DNA of 64,000 nt, from assembly GCF_007992095.1 (NCBI RefSeq), contig NZ_BJZP01000010.1:87264-151263 (forward strand), given 5' to 3'. How positions within the stretch are numbered: the stretch's first letter is position 1; the number at the start of each line of letters is the position of its first letter. Source of the stretch: Paenirhizobium naphthalenivorans (GTDB lineage Bacteria; Pseudomonadota; Alphaproteobacteria; Rhizobiales; Rhizobiaceae). The notes under the pieces were generated by a model. That model did no database searches. It was given only the letters and a program-made list of their open reading frames with translations, and was not told where the DNA came from. Both the position numbers and the translations under genes were made by a program. This document shows, one piece after another, positions 1 to 8,462 of the stretch.

Positions 1-3
1 GGC

Positions 4-999
4 ATGACGTCCCAACTGAACCTGCTAACCGATGTCGAAGGTGTCGCCGTCGGTCACGCCACGGACCTGAAGCTCGGCTCCGGTGTCACGGCAATCGTCT
101 TCGACCGCCCGGCCACGGCTTCCGGCAGTGTGCTCGGCGGCGCACCAGGCGGGCGTGAGACGGCGCTGCTCGATCCGGCCATGACGGTGGAGGCGGTTGA
201 CGCTTTCGTGCTCTCGGGCGGATCAGCCTTTGGCCTTGATGCCGCCGGCGGCGTACAGGCTGGTCTTCGCGCCATCGGTCGAGGCTTCCCGGTCGGCGAT
301 GTCCGCGTGCCGATCGTGCCCCAGGCAATCCTCATGGATCTGCTGAATGGCGGCAACAAGGACTGGGGCCTGCACTCGCCCTATCGCGACATGGGTTATG
401 ATGCCTTCATGGCGGCCAGGCATGGTGCCTTCGACCTTGGCAGCGTCGGTGCCGGCACCGGCGCGACGACAGCAACTTTCAAGGGCGGGCTTGGTTCGGC
501 CAGCGCTATGACCAGCGGCGGCCATACGATCGCCGCCCTCGTCGCGGTCAACGCCATGGGCTCGACGACGATCGGCGACGGCCCGTTCTTCTGGGCCGCC
601 CCCTTTGAACTCGACGATGAATTCGGCGGCATCGGCCTACCGGCCAATTTCTCCTCGCCCGATACGATCCTGCAGGCCAAGGGCATCAACCTGACCGCCA
701 CCACCATCGGCGCCGTGGTGACTGACGCCGCCTTGACCAAGGCGCAGACACACCGCCTGTCGATCATGGCCCACGGCGGGCTTGCCCGCGCGGTGTTGCC
801 GGCTCATCTGCCCGCCGATGGCGATACGATATTCTCCGCCGCGACCAATCGCCGGCCACTCGCGAATTCCACCGATTTCATGGAACTGTGCCATCTTGCC
901 ACCCTCGTCATGGCCCGCGCCATCGCTCGCGGCGTCTTCGAGGCGACCTCTTTGCCGGTCGAAGGCGCGCAGGCCTCCTGGCGCGACCGCTACGGCTGA
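4..999 (+). CDS. P1 family (S58, DmpA/NylC-type) N-terminal-nucleophile peptidase
   Basis: The 331-residue protein has the layout of the P1/S58 family, which includes L-aminopeptidase/D-esterase DmpA, beta-peptidyl aminopeptidases and the nylon-oligomer hydrolase NylC. Visible family landmarks are the N-terminal GVAVGHAT block, VLSGGSAFGLDAAGGV around residues 69-84, and the C-terminal block near 245-280 (TKAQTHRL, MAHGGLARA, DGDTIFSAAT). These proteins cut themselves to expose a Ser or Thr nucleophile; by alignment to the ATTIGAVVTDA stretch this should be Thr233. The product is a cytoplasmic hydrolase of small peptides or amides; the actual substrate cannot be read. Only three bases precede the ATG, so the ribosome binding site and any upstream operon partner lie outside the window. 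It is separated by 218 bases from the next gene. Confidence 0.85.
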   Translation: MTSQLNLLTDVEGVAVGHATDLKLGSGVTAIVFDRPATASGSVLGGAPGGRETALLDPAMTVEAVDAFVLSGGSAFGLDAAGGVQAGLRAIGRGFPVGDVRVPIVPQAILMDLLNGGNKDWGLHSPYRDMGYDAFMAARHGAFDLGSVGAGTGATTATFKGGLGSASAMTSGGHTIAALVAVNAMGSTTIGDGPFFWAAPFELDDEFGGIGLPANFSSPDTILQAKGINLTATTIGAVVTDAALTKAQTHRLSIMAHGGLARAVLPAHLPADGDTIFSAATNRRPLANSTDFMELCHLATLVMARAIARGVFEATSLPVEGAQASWRDRYG

Positions 1000-1109
1000 T
1001 CCGCTTCGGCGGCAACCGGCACCGCCCGACGATCGACATGCGCCTTTCGGGTAAGGCGGCATTAGGCTTTAGGCAAGGCTTTGATTGAATAGCGGCGGCA
1101 AAGGCTTAT

Positions 1110-1124
1110 ATTGCACCGCAATAC
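1110..1124. promoter_or_regulatory. Palindrome TATTGC-ACC-GCAATA upstream of phaC
   Basis: A perfect 6-3-6 inverted repeat lies about 95 bases before the PHA synthase start. It has the TTGC-N3-GCAA form reported for operators of the PHB-responsive repressor PhaR in alphaproteobacteria. The repeat is seen directly; the assignment to PhaR is inference from its shape and from the neighbouring gene. Confidence 0.4.
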
Positions 1125-1217
1125 AAGCGTGTCGAAGCGCTCATCATTTCGTATGCGCGTCACGAATCCACGTTATTCCCCTGTCGGAGTGACGGACCTA
1201 TTGCGGGAGAAAGAGAC

Positions 1218-3032
1218 ATGTCGACATCCAGCATCATCCGGGCCGGAGATCCCTCCTCCGCCAATCTCGACACGGCGCTCGACGCTCTCGGTTTCGACGA
1301 CGGCTCACAAGCAGCAGGTTTCGACGCCCTCAATCGCATGAACGAGGTGATGATCGCGCCGTTCACCGGCGGCATCTCGCCCGCCGCCATATCACTTGCC
1401 GTCTACGACTGGGCGATCCATCTCGGCATGGCACCAGGCAAGCGGCTGGAACTGGCGCAGAAGGCATTGCGCAAGAGCCACCGCCTCGCCACTCATCTTG
1501 CGGCAGCCGCCGTTGACCCGCAAACACCCCCCTGCATCGAGCCCCTGCCAGGCGACGAACGTTTCAAGGGCGAGGAATGGCAGCATTTCCCTTATAATAT
1601 CATGTCCCAGTGTTTCCTGCTAAACCAGCAATGGTGGCATAAGGTGACCAACGACGTGCCCGGCGTCGCCGCACACCACGAGGACGTGATTTCCTTTGCC
1701 ACCCGCCAGATCCTCGACGTCTTCTCCCCATCGAACTTCCCATTGACCAATCCGGTGGTGATGAAACGCGCCGCTGAAACCGGCGGCATGAACTTCCTGG
1801 AGGGATTCAGGAATTTCATCGAGGATGCCAACCGCGAACTGACCAAGCAGCCGGTCGCCGGTACCGAGGACTTCGTACCTGGCAAGACCGTCGCAACCAC
1901 TCCCGGTCGCGTCGTCTATCGTAACCGCCTGATCGAGCTGATCCAGTATTCGCCGGCAACCGAAACCGTCCACGCCGAACCGATCCTGATCGTTCCGGCA
2001 TGGATCATGAAATACTACATCCTCGATCTTTCGCCGCACAATTCGCTGATCCGCTATCTCGTCTCCCAGGGCCACACCGTCTTCTGCATCTCCTGGCACA
2101 ATCCGACCGCCGCCGATCGCGACCTCGGCATGGACGACTACCGCCGCCTCGGCGTCATGGACGCCCTCGATGCGATCAACGCGATCATACCGGATCGCAA
2201 GATCCATGCTGCCGGCTACTGCCTCGGCGGCACGCTGCTATCGATCGCAGCCGCCGCCATGGCGCGCGCCAAGGATGAGCGCCTCGCCTCCGTGACCCTG
2301 TTTGCCGCCCAGACGGATTTCTCCGAGCCAGGCGAGCTCGCCCTTTTCATCGATGACAGCCAGCTGCATTTCCTCGAAAGCGTCATGTGGAACCGCGGCT
2401 TCCTCTCGGCCGACCAGATGGCCGGCGCCTTCCAGCTATTGCGCTCAAATGACCTTATCTGGTCGCGCATCGTGCACGACTACATGATGGGCGAGCGCAC
2501 GCCGATGATCGATCTGATGGCCTGGAACGCCGACACCACGCGCATGCCCTTCCGCATGCATGCCGAATATCTCCAGCGCCTCTATCTCGACAACGAACTC
2601 GCCGCCAGCCGCTTCATGGTCGACGGCCACCCGGCAGCGCTGCAGAACATCCGCGTTCCGCTTTTCTCCGTGGGGACCGAACGCGACCATGTTGCCCCCT
2701 GGACCTCCGTTTACAAGATCCATTACCTGACCGACACCGACGTCACCTTCGTTCTGACCAGCGGCGGCCACAATGCCGGCATCGTCAGCGAACCCGGTCA
2801 TCCGCACCGCCATTTTCGCATGGAAACCAAGAAGGCTGTGGATCCCTGCGTGAGCGCCGAGGAATGGATGGCCGAGTGCCCTTCACAAGAGGGTTCGTGG
2901 TGGCCGGCGTGGTCTGCCTGGCTTGTGTCCCATTCGTCGCAGGAGAAGGTTGCACCGCCGCCGATGGGGGCAAGCGAAAACGGTTATGTCGCAAAGGAAG
3001 CCGCGCCCGGCACCTATGTCCATCAGAAATGA
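1218..3032 (+). CDS. phaC: Class I poly(3-hydroxyalkanoate) synthase
   Basis: The 604-residue protein polymerises (R)-3-hydroxyacyl-CoA into polyhydroxyalkanoate granules. The PhaC N-terminal domain (about 60-240) is followed by an alpha/beta-hydrolase domain with the lipase-like box GYCLGG; the catalytic Cys is residue 335, with Asp490 in GTERDHVAPW and His518 in SGGHNAGIV. Length fits class I enzymes. A GGGAGAAAGAG ribosome site precedes the ATG. It is the first gene of an operon: the next gene starts 7 bases after its stop and encodes a MaoC-type hydratase domain that could supply monomer. The same arrangement (PHA synthase-like gene, pta, ackA) is known in Sinorhizobium as a phosphate-stress operon, but no convincing Pho box was seen here. 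Rhizobia often have a second phaC, so this may be an auxiliary copy. Confidence 0.9.
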   Translation: MSTSSIIRAGDPSSANLDTALDALGFDDGSQAAGFDALNRMNEVMIAPFTGGISPAAISLAVYDWAIHLGMAPGKRLELAQKALRKSHRLATHLAAAAVDPQTPPCIEPLPGDERFKGEEWQHFPYNIMSQCFLLNQQWWHKVTNDVPGVAAHHEDVISFATRQILDVFSPSNFPLTNPVVMKRAAETGGMNFLEGFRNFIEDANRELTKQPVAGTEDFVPGKTVATTPGRVVYRNRLIELIQYSPATETVHAEPILIVPAWIMKYYILDLSPHNSLIRYLVSQGHTVFCISWHNPTAADRDLGMDDYRRLGVMDALDAINAIIPDRKIHAAGYCLGGTLLSIAAAAMARAKDERLASVTLFAAQTDFSEPGELALFIDDSQLHFLESVMWNRGFLSADQMAGAFQLLRSNDLIWSRIVHDYMMGERTPMIDLMAWNADTTRMPFRMHAEYLQRLYLDNELAASRFMVDGHPAALQNIRVPLFSVGTERDHVAPWTSVYKIHYLTDTDVTFVLTSGGHNAGIVSEPGHPHRHFRMETKKAVDPCVSAEEWMAECPSQEGSWWPAWSAWLVSHSSQEKVAPPPMGASENGYVAKEAAPGTYVHQK

Positions 3033-3039
3033 GAGTGAA

Positions 3040-4446
3040 ATGACTGAAACCCTCCTGACGAACCGTACCTTCGACGAACTGAAAGTCGGCGACAGTGCGA
3101 CGCTCAAGCGCTCGGTCGATCTCGAAAGCATCAAGCTCTTCGCGCGTGCCTCCGGCGATTTCAATCCGGCCCATGTCGATGCAAAATTCGCCGAAAAGGA
3201 TTTCTTCGGTCACATCATTGCCCACGGCATGTGGACGGCCGCCGTGGTGTCGGCCGTGCTCGGCACCAAGCTGCCCGGTCCCGGCACCATTTATCTCGGC
3301 CAGGAACTGCGGTTCGAAAAGCCGGTTTTCCCCGGCGACACGATCACCGCGATCGTCACCGTGACGGAAAAGCGTCCCGACAAACGGATCGTCGTGTTCG
3401 ACACCCGCTGCACCAACCAGAAAGGCGAGGAAGTCTTATGCGGCCGGGCGACCGTTATCGCCCCGTTCGAACGGATGGAATGGCCGCAGGTCACCCTTCC
3501 GGAAGTCGTGGCGCAGCACCACGACCGCTTCGATGACATCGTCGCCGAGGCACGTGCGCTCCCCCTCATCAAGACTGCCCTCGTTCATCCCTGCTCGCCC
3601 GAGGCAATCCAGGCAGCTATAGAAATCCGTGACGAGAACCTGCTCGACCCGGTTCTGATCGGCCCCGAGGCCAAGATTCGCGCAGCCGCCGAAAAGGCCG
3701 GCATCTCCCTTGACGGTTTCGAGATCATCTCCGTCGAACACAGCCATGCTGCCGCCGAAAAGGCGGTCGAACTGGCGGTTGCCGGCAAGGTGTCCACCCT
3801 GATGAAGGGCAGCCTGCACACCGACGAACTGCTGGGCGCCGTCGTGGCTCCCGGCTCGGGACTGAGGACCGCGCGTCGCATCAGCCATGCCTATGTCATG
3901 GACGTGCCGGCCTACGAGAAACTGCTGGTGGTCACCGACGCGGCGATCAACATCGCTCCCACCCTCGACCACAAGCGTGACATCTGCCAGAACGCCATCG
4001 ACCTGCTGCAACTGCTCGGCAATACCAAACCGAAGGTTGCCGTGCTCGCCGCCGTGGAGACGATCAATGACAAGATGCAGGCGACGCTCGACGCGGCGGC
4101 GCTGACCGTCATGGCTGCGCGTGGCCAGATCACCGGCGCCAGCGTCGACGGACCGCTTGCCTTCGACAATGCCATCAGCCTTGAGGCCGCCCGCACCAAG
4201 GGGATCGTCTCCCCCGTCGCCGGCCAGGCTGACATCCTGCTCGTGCCCGATCTCGAAGCCGGCAACATGTTGGCCAAGCAGTTGCTCTATTTCGCCGGTG
4301 CTGACGCCGCCGGCCTGGTACTCGGCGCCCGCGTGCCGATCATCCTGACCAGCCGTTCCGACAGCCTCAAGGTCCGCATCGCCTCGGCGGCACTCGCCAA
4401 GCTCGTTGCCGCCAAGCGCGCCGCCCAGGGACTGCCGGCTCAATGA
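3040..4446 (+). CDS. Bifunctional MaoC-type enoyl-CoA hydratase / phosphate acetyl(butyryl)transferase
   Basis: This is a two-domain protein of 468 residues. Residues 1-150 form a hot-dog MaoC domain with the (R)-hydratase signature SGDFNPAH (catalytic Asp40 and His45, spaced as in PhaJ). The remainder, about 165-468, is a phosphate acetyl/butyryl transferase domain that swaps CoA and phosphate on an acyl group. The open frame extends upstream inside phaC, but the ATG at 3040 comes just after the phaC stop, so it is the likely start. It overlaps the acetate kinase start by four bases (ATGA). The MaoC half could make (R)-3-hydroxyacyl-CoA for PhaC, while the Pta half with the downstream kinase would convert acyl-CoA to acid plus ATP. 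Substrate chain length is not readable from the sequence. Confidence 0.9.
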   Translation: MTETLLTNRTFDELKVGDSATLKRSVDLESIKLFARASGDFNPAHVDAKFAEKDFFGHIIAHGMWTAAVVSAVLGTKLPGPGTIYLGQELRFEKPVFPGDTITAIVTVTEKRPDKRIVVFDTRCTNQKGEEVLCGRATVIAPFERMEWPQVTLPEVVAQHHDRFDDIVAEARALPLIKTALVHPCSPEAIQAAIEIRDENLLDPVLIGPEAKIRAAAEKAGISLDGFEIISVEHSHAAAEKAVELAVAGKVSTLMKGSLHTDELLGAVVAPGSGLRTARRISHAYVMDVPAYEKLLVVTDAAINIAPTLDHKRDICQNAIDLLQLLGNTKPKVAVLAAVETINDKMQATLDAAALTVMAARGQITGASVDGPLAFDNAISLEAARTKGIVSPVAGQADILLVPDLEAGNMLAKQLLYFAGADAAGLVLGARVPIILTSRSDSLKVRIASAALAKLVAAKRAAQGLPAQ

Positions 4447-5615
4447 CGGAAAAGCTGCTCCTCACCTTTAACGCCGGCTCCTCGACGGTGAAAATCGGTC
4501 TGTTCCTGCGCAAGGAGGACAAGGCGGTTCGCATCGGCAAGGGCATGATCGACTTCCGCCACAAGCCGCTGACCTTCCATCTGGTCGAGGGTCCGGAAGT
4601 GTTCGACGTGCCGCTCGAAGCCGAGGGCGGCGACATGTTGCACGAGGTGCTGGACGAAACCTTCGGCTGGCTGGCCAATCATTTTGACATTGATGCGGTC
4701 ACCGCCGTCGGACACCGTGTCGTTCACGGTGGAGACATGTTTTCCGGCCCGGTGCTGATCGACGATCGAGCCTTTTCCGGCATCGCCGCGCTCACACCGC
4801 TGGCACCACTCCACCAGCCGCAGAACCTCAGGCTGATCGAGGCAATTCGCCACCTGAAGCCTCATCTGCCGCAGACGGCCTCCTTCGACACCGCATTCCA
4901 CCGCAGCCAGTCGCCGACCGTACAGCGTTTCGCCATCCCGCGCACCTATTTCGACCAAGGCATCAAGCGCTACGGCTTTCACGGCCTTTCTTACAAATAC
5001 ATCGCCGGTGCGCTGGCCAAACTCCGGCCTGAAAACGCAAACGCTCGCACCGTGGTCGCCCATCTCGGCAGCGGCGCCAGCATCTGCGCGATTGAGGGCG
5101 GCTTGAGCCGCGACAGCTCGATGGGCTTTTCGACCATCGACGGCATTCCGATGGCCACCCGCTCCGGCGCGCTCGATCCCGGGGTCATCTTTCACTTCAT
5201 GGCGCGCATGGGGCTTTCGCGCGAAGAAGTCGAGGACATCGTCTACCACAAGTCCGGCCTGCTCGGGCTGTCCGGCATCAGCGCCGACAGCCGCGCGCTT
5301 CTCGAAAGCACCGCACAGGAAGCCAGGGAGGCGATCGACGTCTTCACCTTCCGTATCGCCGGCGAAGTCGCCAGGCTTTCCGCCACCCTCGGCGGGCTCG
5401 ATACCCTCGTCTTTACCGCCGGCATCGGCGAGCACCAGCCGGCGATCCGAAGCGCCGTTTGCGAACGGCTCGCCTTCCTTGGTGTCCGGCTCGACACCAG
5501 CGCCAACGCGACCAATGCGGCGACGATCTCGGCGCCCGCCTCAGGCGTCGCGGTCATGGTCATCGAGACCGACGAGGAACAGGTTATCGCAGACGAAGCC
5601 CTTTCCATCCTCTGA
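4443..5615 (+). CDS. ackA: Acetate kinase
   Basis: The 390-residue protein catalyses acyl-phosphate + ADP to carboxylate + ATP. Recognisable ASKHA-fold motifs are the N-terminal FNAGSSTVK, GHRVVHGG around residue 90, RYGFHGLS near 178 and AHLGSGAS near 209, all typical of AckA; the C-terminal GIGEHQPAIR block is present too. It is slightly shorter than the usual 400 residues. Its ATG overlaps the stop of the Pta fusion (ATGA), which implies translational coupling. With the Pta domain it forms the acetyl-CoA/acetyl-P/acetate pathway. A propionate or butyrate preference cannot be excluded given the PHA context. Confidence 0.92.
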   Translation: MTEKLLLTFNAGSSTVKIGLFLRKEDKAVRIGKGMIDFRHKPLTFHLVEGPEVFDVPLEAEGGDMLHEVLDETFGWLANHFDIDAVTAVGHRVVHGGDMFSGPVLIDDRAFSGIAALTPLAPLHQPQNLRLIEAIRHLKPHLPQTASFDTAFHRSQSPTVQRFAIPRTYFDQGIKRYGFHGLSYKYIAGALAKLRPENANARTVVAHLGSGASICAIEGGLSRDSSMGFSTIDGIPMATRSGALDPGVIFHFMARMGLSREEVEDIVYHKSGLLGLSGISADSRALLESTAQEAREAIDVFTFRIAGEVARLSATLGGLDTLVFTAGIGEHQPAIRSAVCERLAFLGVRLDTSANATNAATISAPASGVAVMVIETDEEQVIADEALSIL

Positions 5616-5632
5616 AACGGAGACACGAACAG

Positions 5633-6403
5633 ATGTCGCTGACGAGCCTTGCAGGAAAACGTGGACTGGTCGTCGGCATCGCCAACGACGTGAGCATCGC
5701 CGCCGGCTGCGCCGCAGCCTTTCGCGCCGCCGGCGCCGAACTCGCCGTCACCTATCTCAACGAGAAGGCCGAGCCTTTCGTCCGGCCAGTCGCCGAAAAA
5801 CTGGACGCGGAAATCTTCGTGCCGCTCGACGTGCGCATTCCGGGCCAGTTGGAGGCGGTGTTCGGCGAAATCGAACGCCGCTGGGGCAAGCTCGATTTTC
5901 TCCTGCATTCCATCGCCTTCGCCCCGCGCGAGGACCTTCACACCAGCGTCGTCAATTGTTCGGCCGAAGGCTTCGCCATGGCCATGGACGTCTCCTGTCA
6001 CTCCTTCATCCGCATGGCAAAGCTCGCCGTGCCGCTGATGAGGAACGGTGGCAGTCTGATAACCGTCAGCTTCTACGGCGCCGATCGGGTGGTGGAGAAC
6101 TACAACATGATGGGGCCGGTCAAGGCCGCGCTGGAATCGAGCGTCCGTTATCTCGCAGCCGATCTCGCCGAGAGCCGGGTCCGCGCCTTTGCCATCTCGG
6201 CCGGCCCGGTCAAGACCCGTGCGGCCTCCGGCATCGACCGCTTCGACGCTCTTCTTGACAAGGTGCGCGAACGCACCCCCGCCCACCGCCTCGTCAGCAT
6301 CGAGGACATCGGCCAGATCGCCGCCTTCCTCGCCAGCGACGCAGGTGCGCCCATGACCGGCTCGGTGATCTATGCCGACGGCGGTTTCCACACCGTCGCC
6401 TGA
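5633..6403 (+). CDS. fabI: Enoyl-[acyl-carrier-protein] reductase (NADH), FabI type
   Basis: The 256-residue short-chain dehydrogenase-like protein reduces trans-2-enoyl-ACP in fatty acid synthesis. FabI-specific features are the divergent nucleotide site GIANDVSIAAGCA near residue 15, HSIAFAPRE near 92-100, Tyr148 and the catalytic Tyr157-x6-Lys164 (YNMMGPVK). The ATG at 5633 is 17 bases after the ackA stop with a GGAGA site in front. It is probably the last gene of the phaC operon. Rhizobia usually have a housekeeping FabI elsewhere, so this copy may be a second isozyme serving the PHA/acyl-phosphate branch; that role is inference. The 114 bases that follow hold only a weak GGGTC/GACCC stem-loop. 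Confidence 0.88.
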   Translation: MSLTSLAGKRGLVVGIANDVSIAAGCAAAFRAAGAELAVTYLNEKAEPFVRPVAEKLDAEIFVPLDVRIPGQLEAVFGEIERRWGKLDFLLHSIAFAPREDLHTSVVNCSAEGFAMAMDVSCHSFIRMAKLAVPLMRNGGSLITVSFYGADRVVENYNMMGPVKAALESSVRYLAADLAESRVRAFAISAGPVKTRAASGIDRFDALLDKVRERTPAHRLVSIEDIGQIAAFLASDAGAPMTGSVIYADGGFHTVA

Positions 6404-6517
6404 GCGGGCCCGCCGACACAGAACCTTCACACGACGGGTCTAAGCACGGACCCGGACGGGCGCCGGCGAGTCGTCGTCGAAACAGGGCCCCGGCATTCAA
6501 ATCGGAAAGGTCAGGCT

Positions 6518-7702
6518 ATGCTGATGGACGTGCGTGCTGAGGGTCATGAAAACGATGCGACCGCCCGGCTGACAATCGCCAATGCCCGGATCATCCTGGC
6601 CGACGGGATTGTTCACGGCACACTCGTCTCTGAAGCCGGACAGATCGTCGCGATCGAAACCGGCTCGCAGCCAAGCGGCGCGCTGGACTTTGGCGGCGAC
6701 TATCTCCTGCCCGGTCTCGTCGACATCCACACCGACCATTTTGAAAAGCACGTCTATCCCCGTCCGCACGTCCGCTGGGATTATATGCGCGCCGCCCTTG
6801 CCCATGACGCCCAGATTATCGGCGGCGGCGTGACCACCGTTTTCGACAGCCTTTGCGTCGGCGTTTCTTCCGAAGACAGCGAACGCGCGGAGATCCTGAG
6901 CCCGATGATCGACGTGCTGGAGCGCGCCCAGGCAGCCGGCATGCTGCGCGCCGAACACTTCGTCCACCTTCGCTGCGAAGTGGTCGATCCGCGTACGCCG
7001 GAACTCACCGCCGAGAACATCGACCGGCCACTGGTGCGCGTCGTCTCGGTGATGGAACATCTGCCGGGCATCCGCCAGAGCCGCGACATGGACGCCTACG
7101 TCAACCGCCTGCAGAAGGCAGGGGGCGAAAGTGAGGCGGTCATCCGCGACCGCATCGCCCAGATGGTGGCGGAGAAATCGGACATCGGCCGCACGGTGCG
7201 CCCCGAGGTCGTGGCACTCGCCCGCGCCCGCGGTCTGCCTCTGCTCAGCCATGACGACACCGACATCGAGCATGTCGATCTGGCGGCCGACGAAGGCGTG
7301 GCGATCTCCGAATTCCCCTGCACGCTGGAGGCCGCCCGCGAGGCCCGCAGCCGTTCCATGCTGATCGTCGGCGGAGCGCCAAACATCGTGCGCGGCGGCT
7401 CGCAATCGGGCAATGTCGCGGTGCGTGAACTGCTCGAGGAAAGGCTCGTCGACATTCTCGCCTCGGACTACGTGCCACGCTCCATGCTCGATGCCGCCTT
7501 CCTGATCGGCAGCGATCCGGCACTCGACTACGATCTGGCCGCGGCCGTTCGCATGGTGACAAAGGTGCCGGCAGAGGCCGCAGGCCTTGCCGATCGAGGC
7601 GAAATCGCCCTCGGCAAACGCGCGGATCTCATCCGCGTCGGCCTGCATGATGGTCATCCGTTCCTCAAGGCCGTGTGGCGAAAGGGGCAACGGGTCGCCT
7701 GA
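6518..7702 (+). CDS. phnM: Alpha-D-ribose 1-methylphosphonate 5-triphosphate diphosphatase (PhnM)
   Basis: The 394-residue amidohydrolase-superfamily protein has the PhnM pattern: N-terminal beta sandwich, DIHTDHFEKHVYPRP metal-binding block near residues 69-83, SHDDTDIEHV near 244-253, and C-terminal LASDYVPRSML followed by the KRADL(I)RV tail. PhnM removes pyrophosphate from ribosyl phosphonate triphosphate in the C-P lyase pathway. An AAAGG site lies seven bases before the ATG; a second in-frame ATG lies two codons on. None of the other phn genes (phnG-L, phnJ) is next to it. It converges on the ABC ATPase gene with only four bases between stops. A standalone phnM may complete a phn set encoded elsewhere or act on another substrate. 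Confidence 0.85.
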   Translation: MLMDVRAEGHENDATARLTIANARIILADGIVHGTLVSEAGQIVAIETGSQPSGALDFGGDYLLPGLVDIHTDHFEKHVYPRPHVRWDYMRAALAHDAQIIGGGVTTVFDSLCVGVSSEDSERAEILSPMIDVLERAQAAGMLRAEHFVHLRCEVVDPRTPELTAENIDRPLVRVVSVMEHLPGIRQSRDMDAYVNRLQKAGGESEAVIRDRIAQMVAEKSDIGRTVRPEVVALARARGLPLLSHDDTDIEHVDLAADEGVAISEFPCTLEAAREARSRSMLIVGGAPNIVRGGSQSGNVAVRELLEERLVDILASDYVPRSMLDAAFLIGSDPALDYDLAAAVRMVTKVPAEAAGLADRGEIALGKRADLIRVGLHDGHPFLKAVWRKGQRVA

Positions 7703-7706
7703 CGGT

Positions 7707-8462
7707 TCAGGCCTCCCGCACAAACCCTTCGCTCGCCACCATCAGCTGGCGCGTATAGTCGGTCGAGAACTCTCGCGAGCGTAGCTGCGCCACATCGAGC
7801 GACTCGACCACCTTTCCGGCCTTCATCACCGCCAGCCGCTCGCACATGTGGCTGATCACCGCCAGGTCATGGCTGACCATGACGAAGGTCAGGTCGCGAT
7901 CCTTGCGAGCCTGTTCGAGCAGGTTGAGGATCTCGGCCTGGATAGACGCATCGAGCGCCGAAGTCGGCTCGTCGAGCAGCAGGATCTTCGGTTCGACGAT
8001 CAACGCCCGCGCAATGGCGATGCGCTGGCGCTGACCACCCGACAACTGATGCGAAAAGCGGAAGCGGAAGCCGGAACCGAGCCCCACCTCGTCGAGCGCG
8101 CGGGCGATCCGTGACTCGGCGTCGGTGAAGCCATGGATGGCAAGCGGCTCGAGCAGCAGCCGGTCGATCGTCTGGCGCGGATGCAGCGAGCCATAGGGGT
8201 CCTGGAACACCATCTGGACGGTCCGGTAGAACTCGTGGTCGCGGTCCTTGCCGGAAAAGCTGCGGCCATCCACCAGGAGGCTTCCGCTGTCGAAACGGTT
8301 GAGTCCTGCGACAGCGCGCAAAAGCGTCGACTTGCCGGAGCCGGATTCACCGACGATGCCGAACGACTCGCCAGCGGCAATATCGAGACTCACCTCGTTC
8401 AGCGCCCGAAAGCCGCTGAAAGTCACGAGCATGTCGCGGATCGAAATGGCTGGTGCGGTCAT
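7707..8462 (-). CDS. Dipeptide/oligopeptide ABC transporter ATP-binding protein (DppF-like)
   Basis: The 251-residue ATPase subunit powers import through the two permeases encoded upstream. Walker A is GESGSGKS at 38-45, the ABC signature LSGGQ at 140-144, Walker B LLLDE at 161-165 and the switch His at 198. The ATG at 8462 overlaps the stop of the preceding ATPase gene (ATGA) and has AGGAGG ten bases upstream, so it is preferred to the GTG nine bases earlier. It lacks the C-terminal Cys-containing extension of many OppD/DppD proteins, so it is a short version. It is the last gene of the operon and meets phnM tail to tail. Confidence 0.88.
   Translation of the reverse strand: MTAPAISIRDMLVTFSGFRALNEVSLDIAAGESFGIVGESGSGKSTLLRAVAGLNRFDSGSLLVDGRSFSGKDRDHEFYRTVQMVFQDPYGSLHPRQTIDRLLLEPLAIHGFTDAESRIARALDEVGLGSGFRFRFSHQLSGGQRQRIAIARALIVEPKILLLDEPTSALDASIQAEILNLLEQARKDRDLTFVMVSHDLAVISHMCERLAVMKAGKVVESLDVAQLRSREFSTDYTRQLMVASEGFVREA

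Noticed and set aside
1081..1217. Possible Pho box before phaC
   Set aside because: The related Sinorhizobium operon is PhoB controlled, so I looked for two CTGTCAT-like repeats 11 bases apart; CTGTCGGAGTGACGG is present but is not a direct repeat with that spacing.
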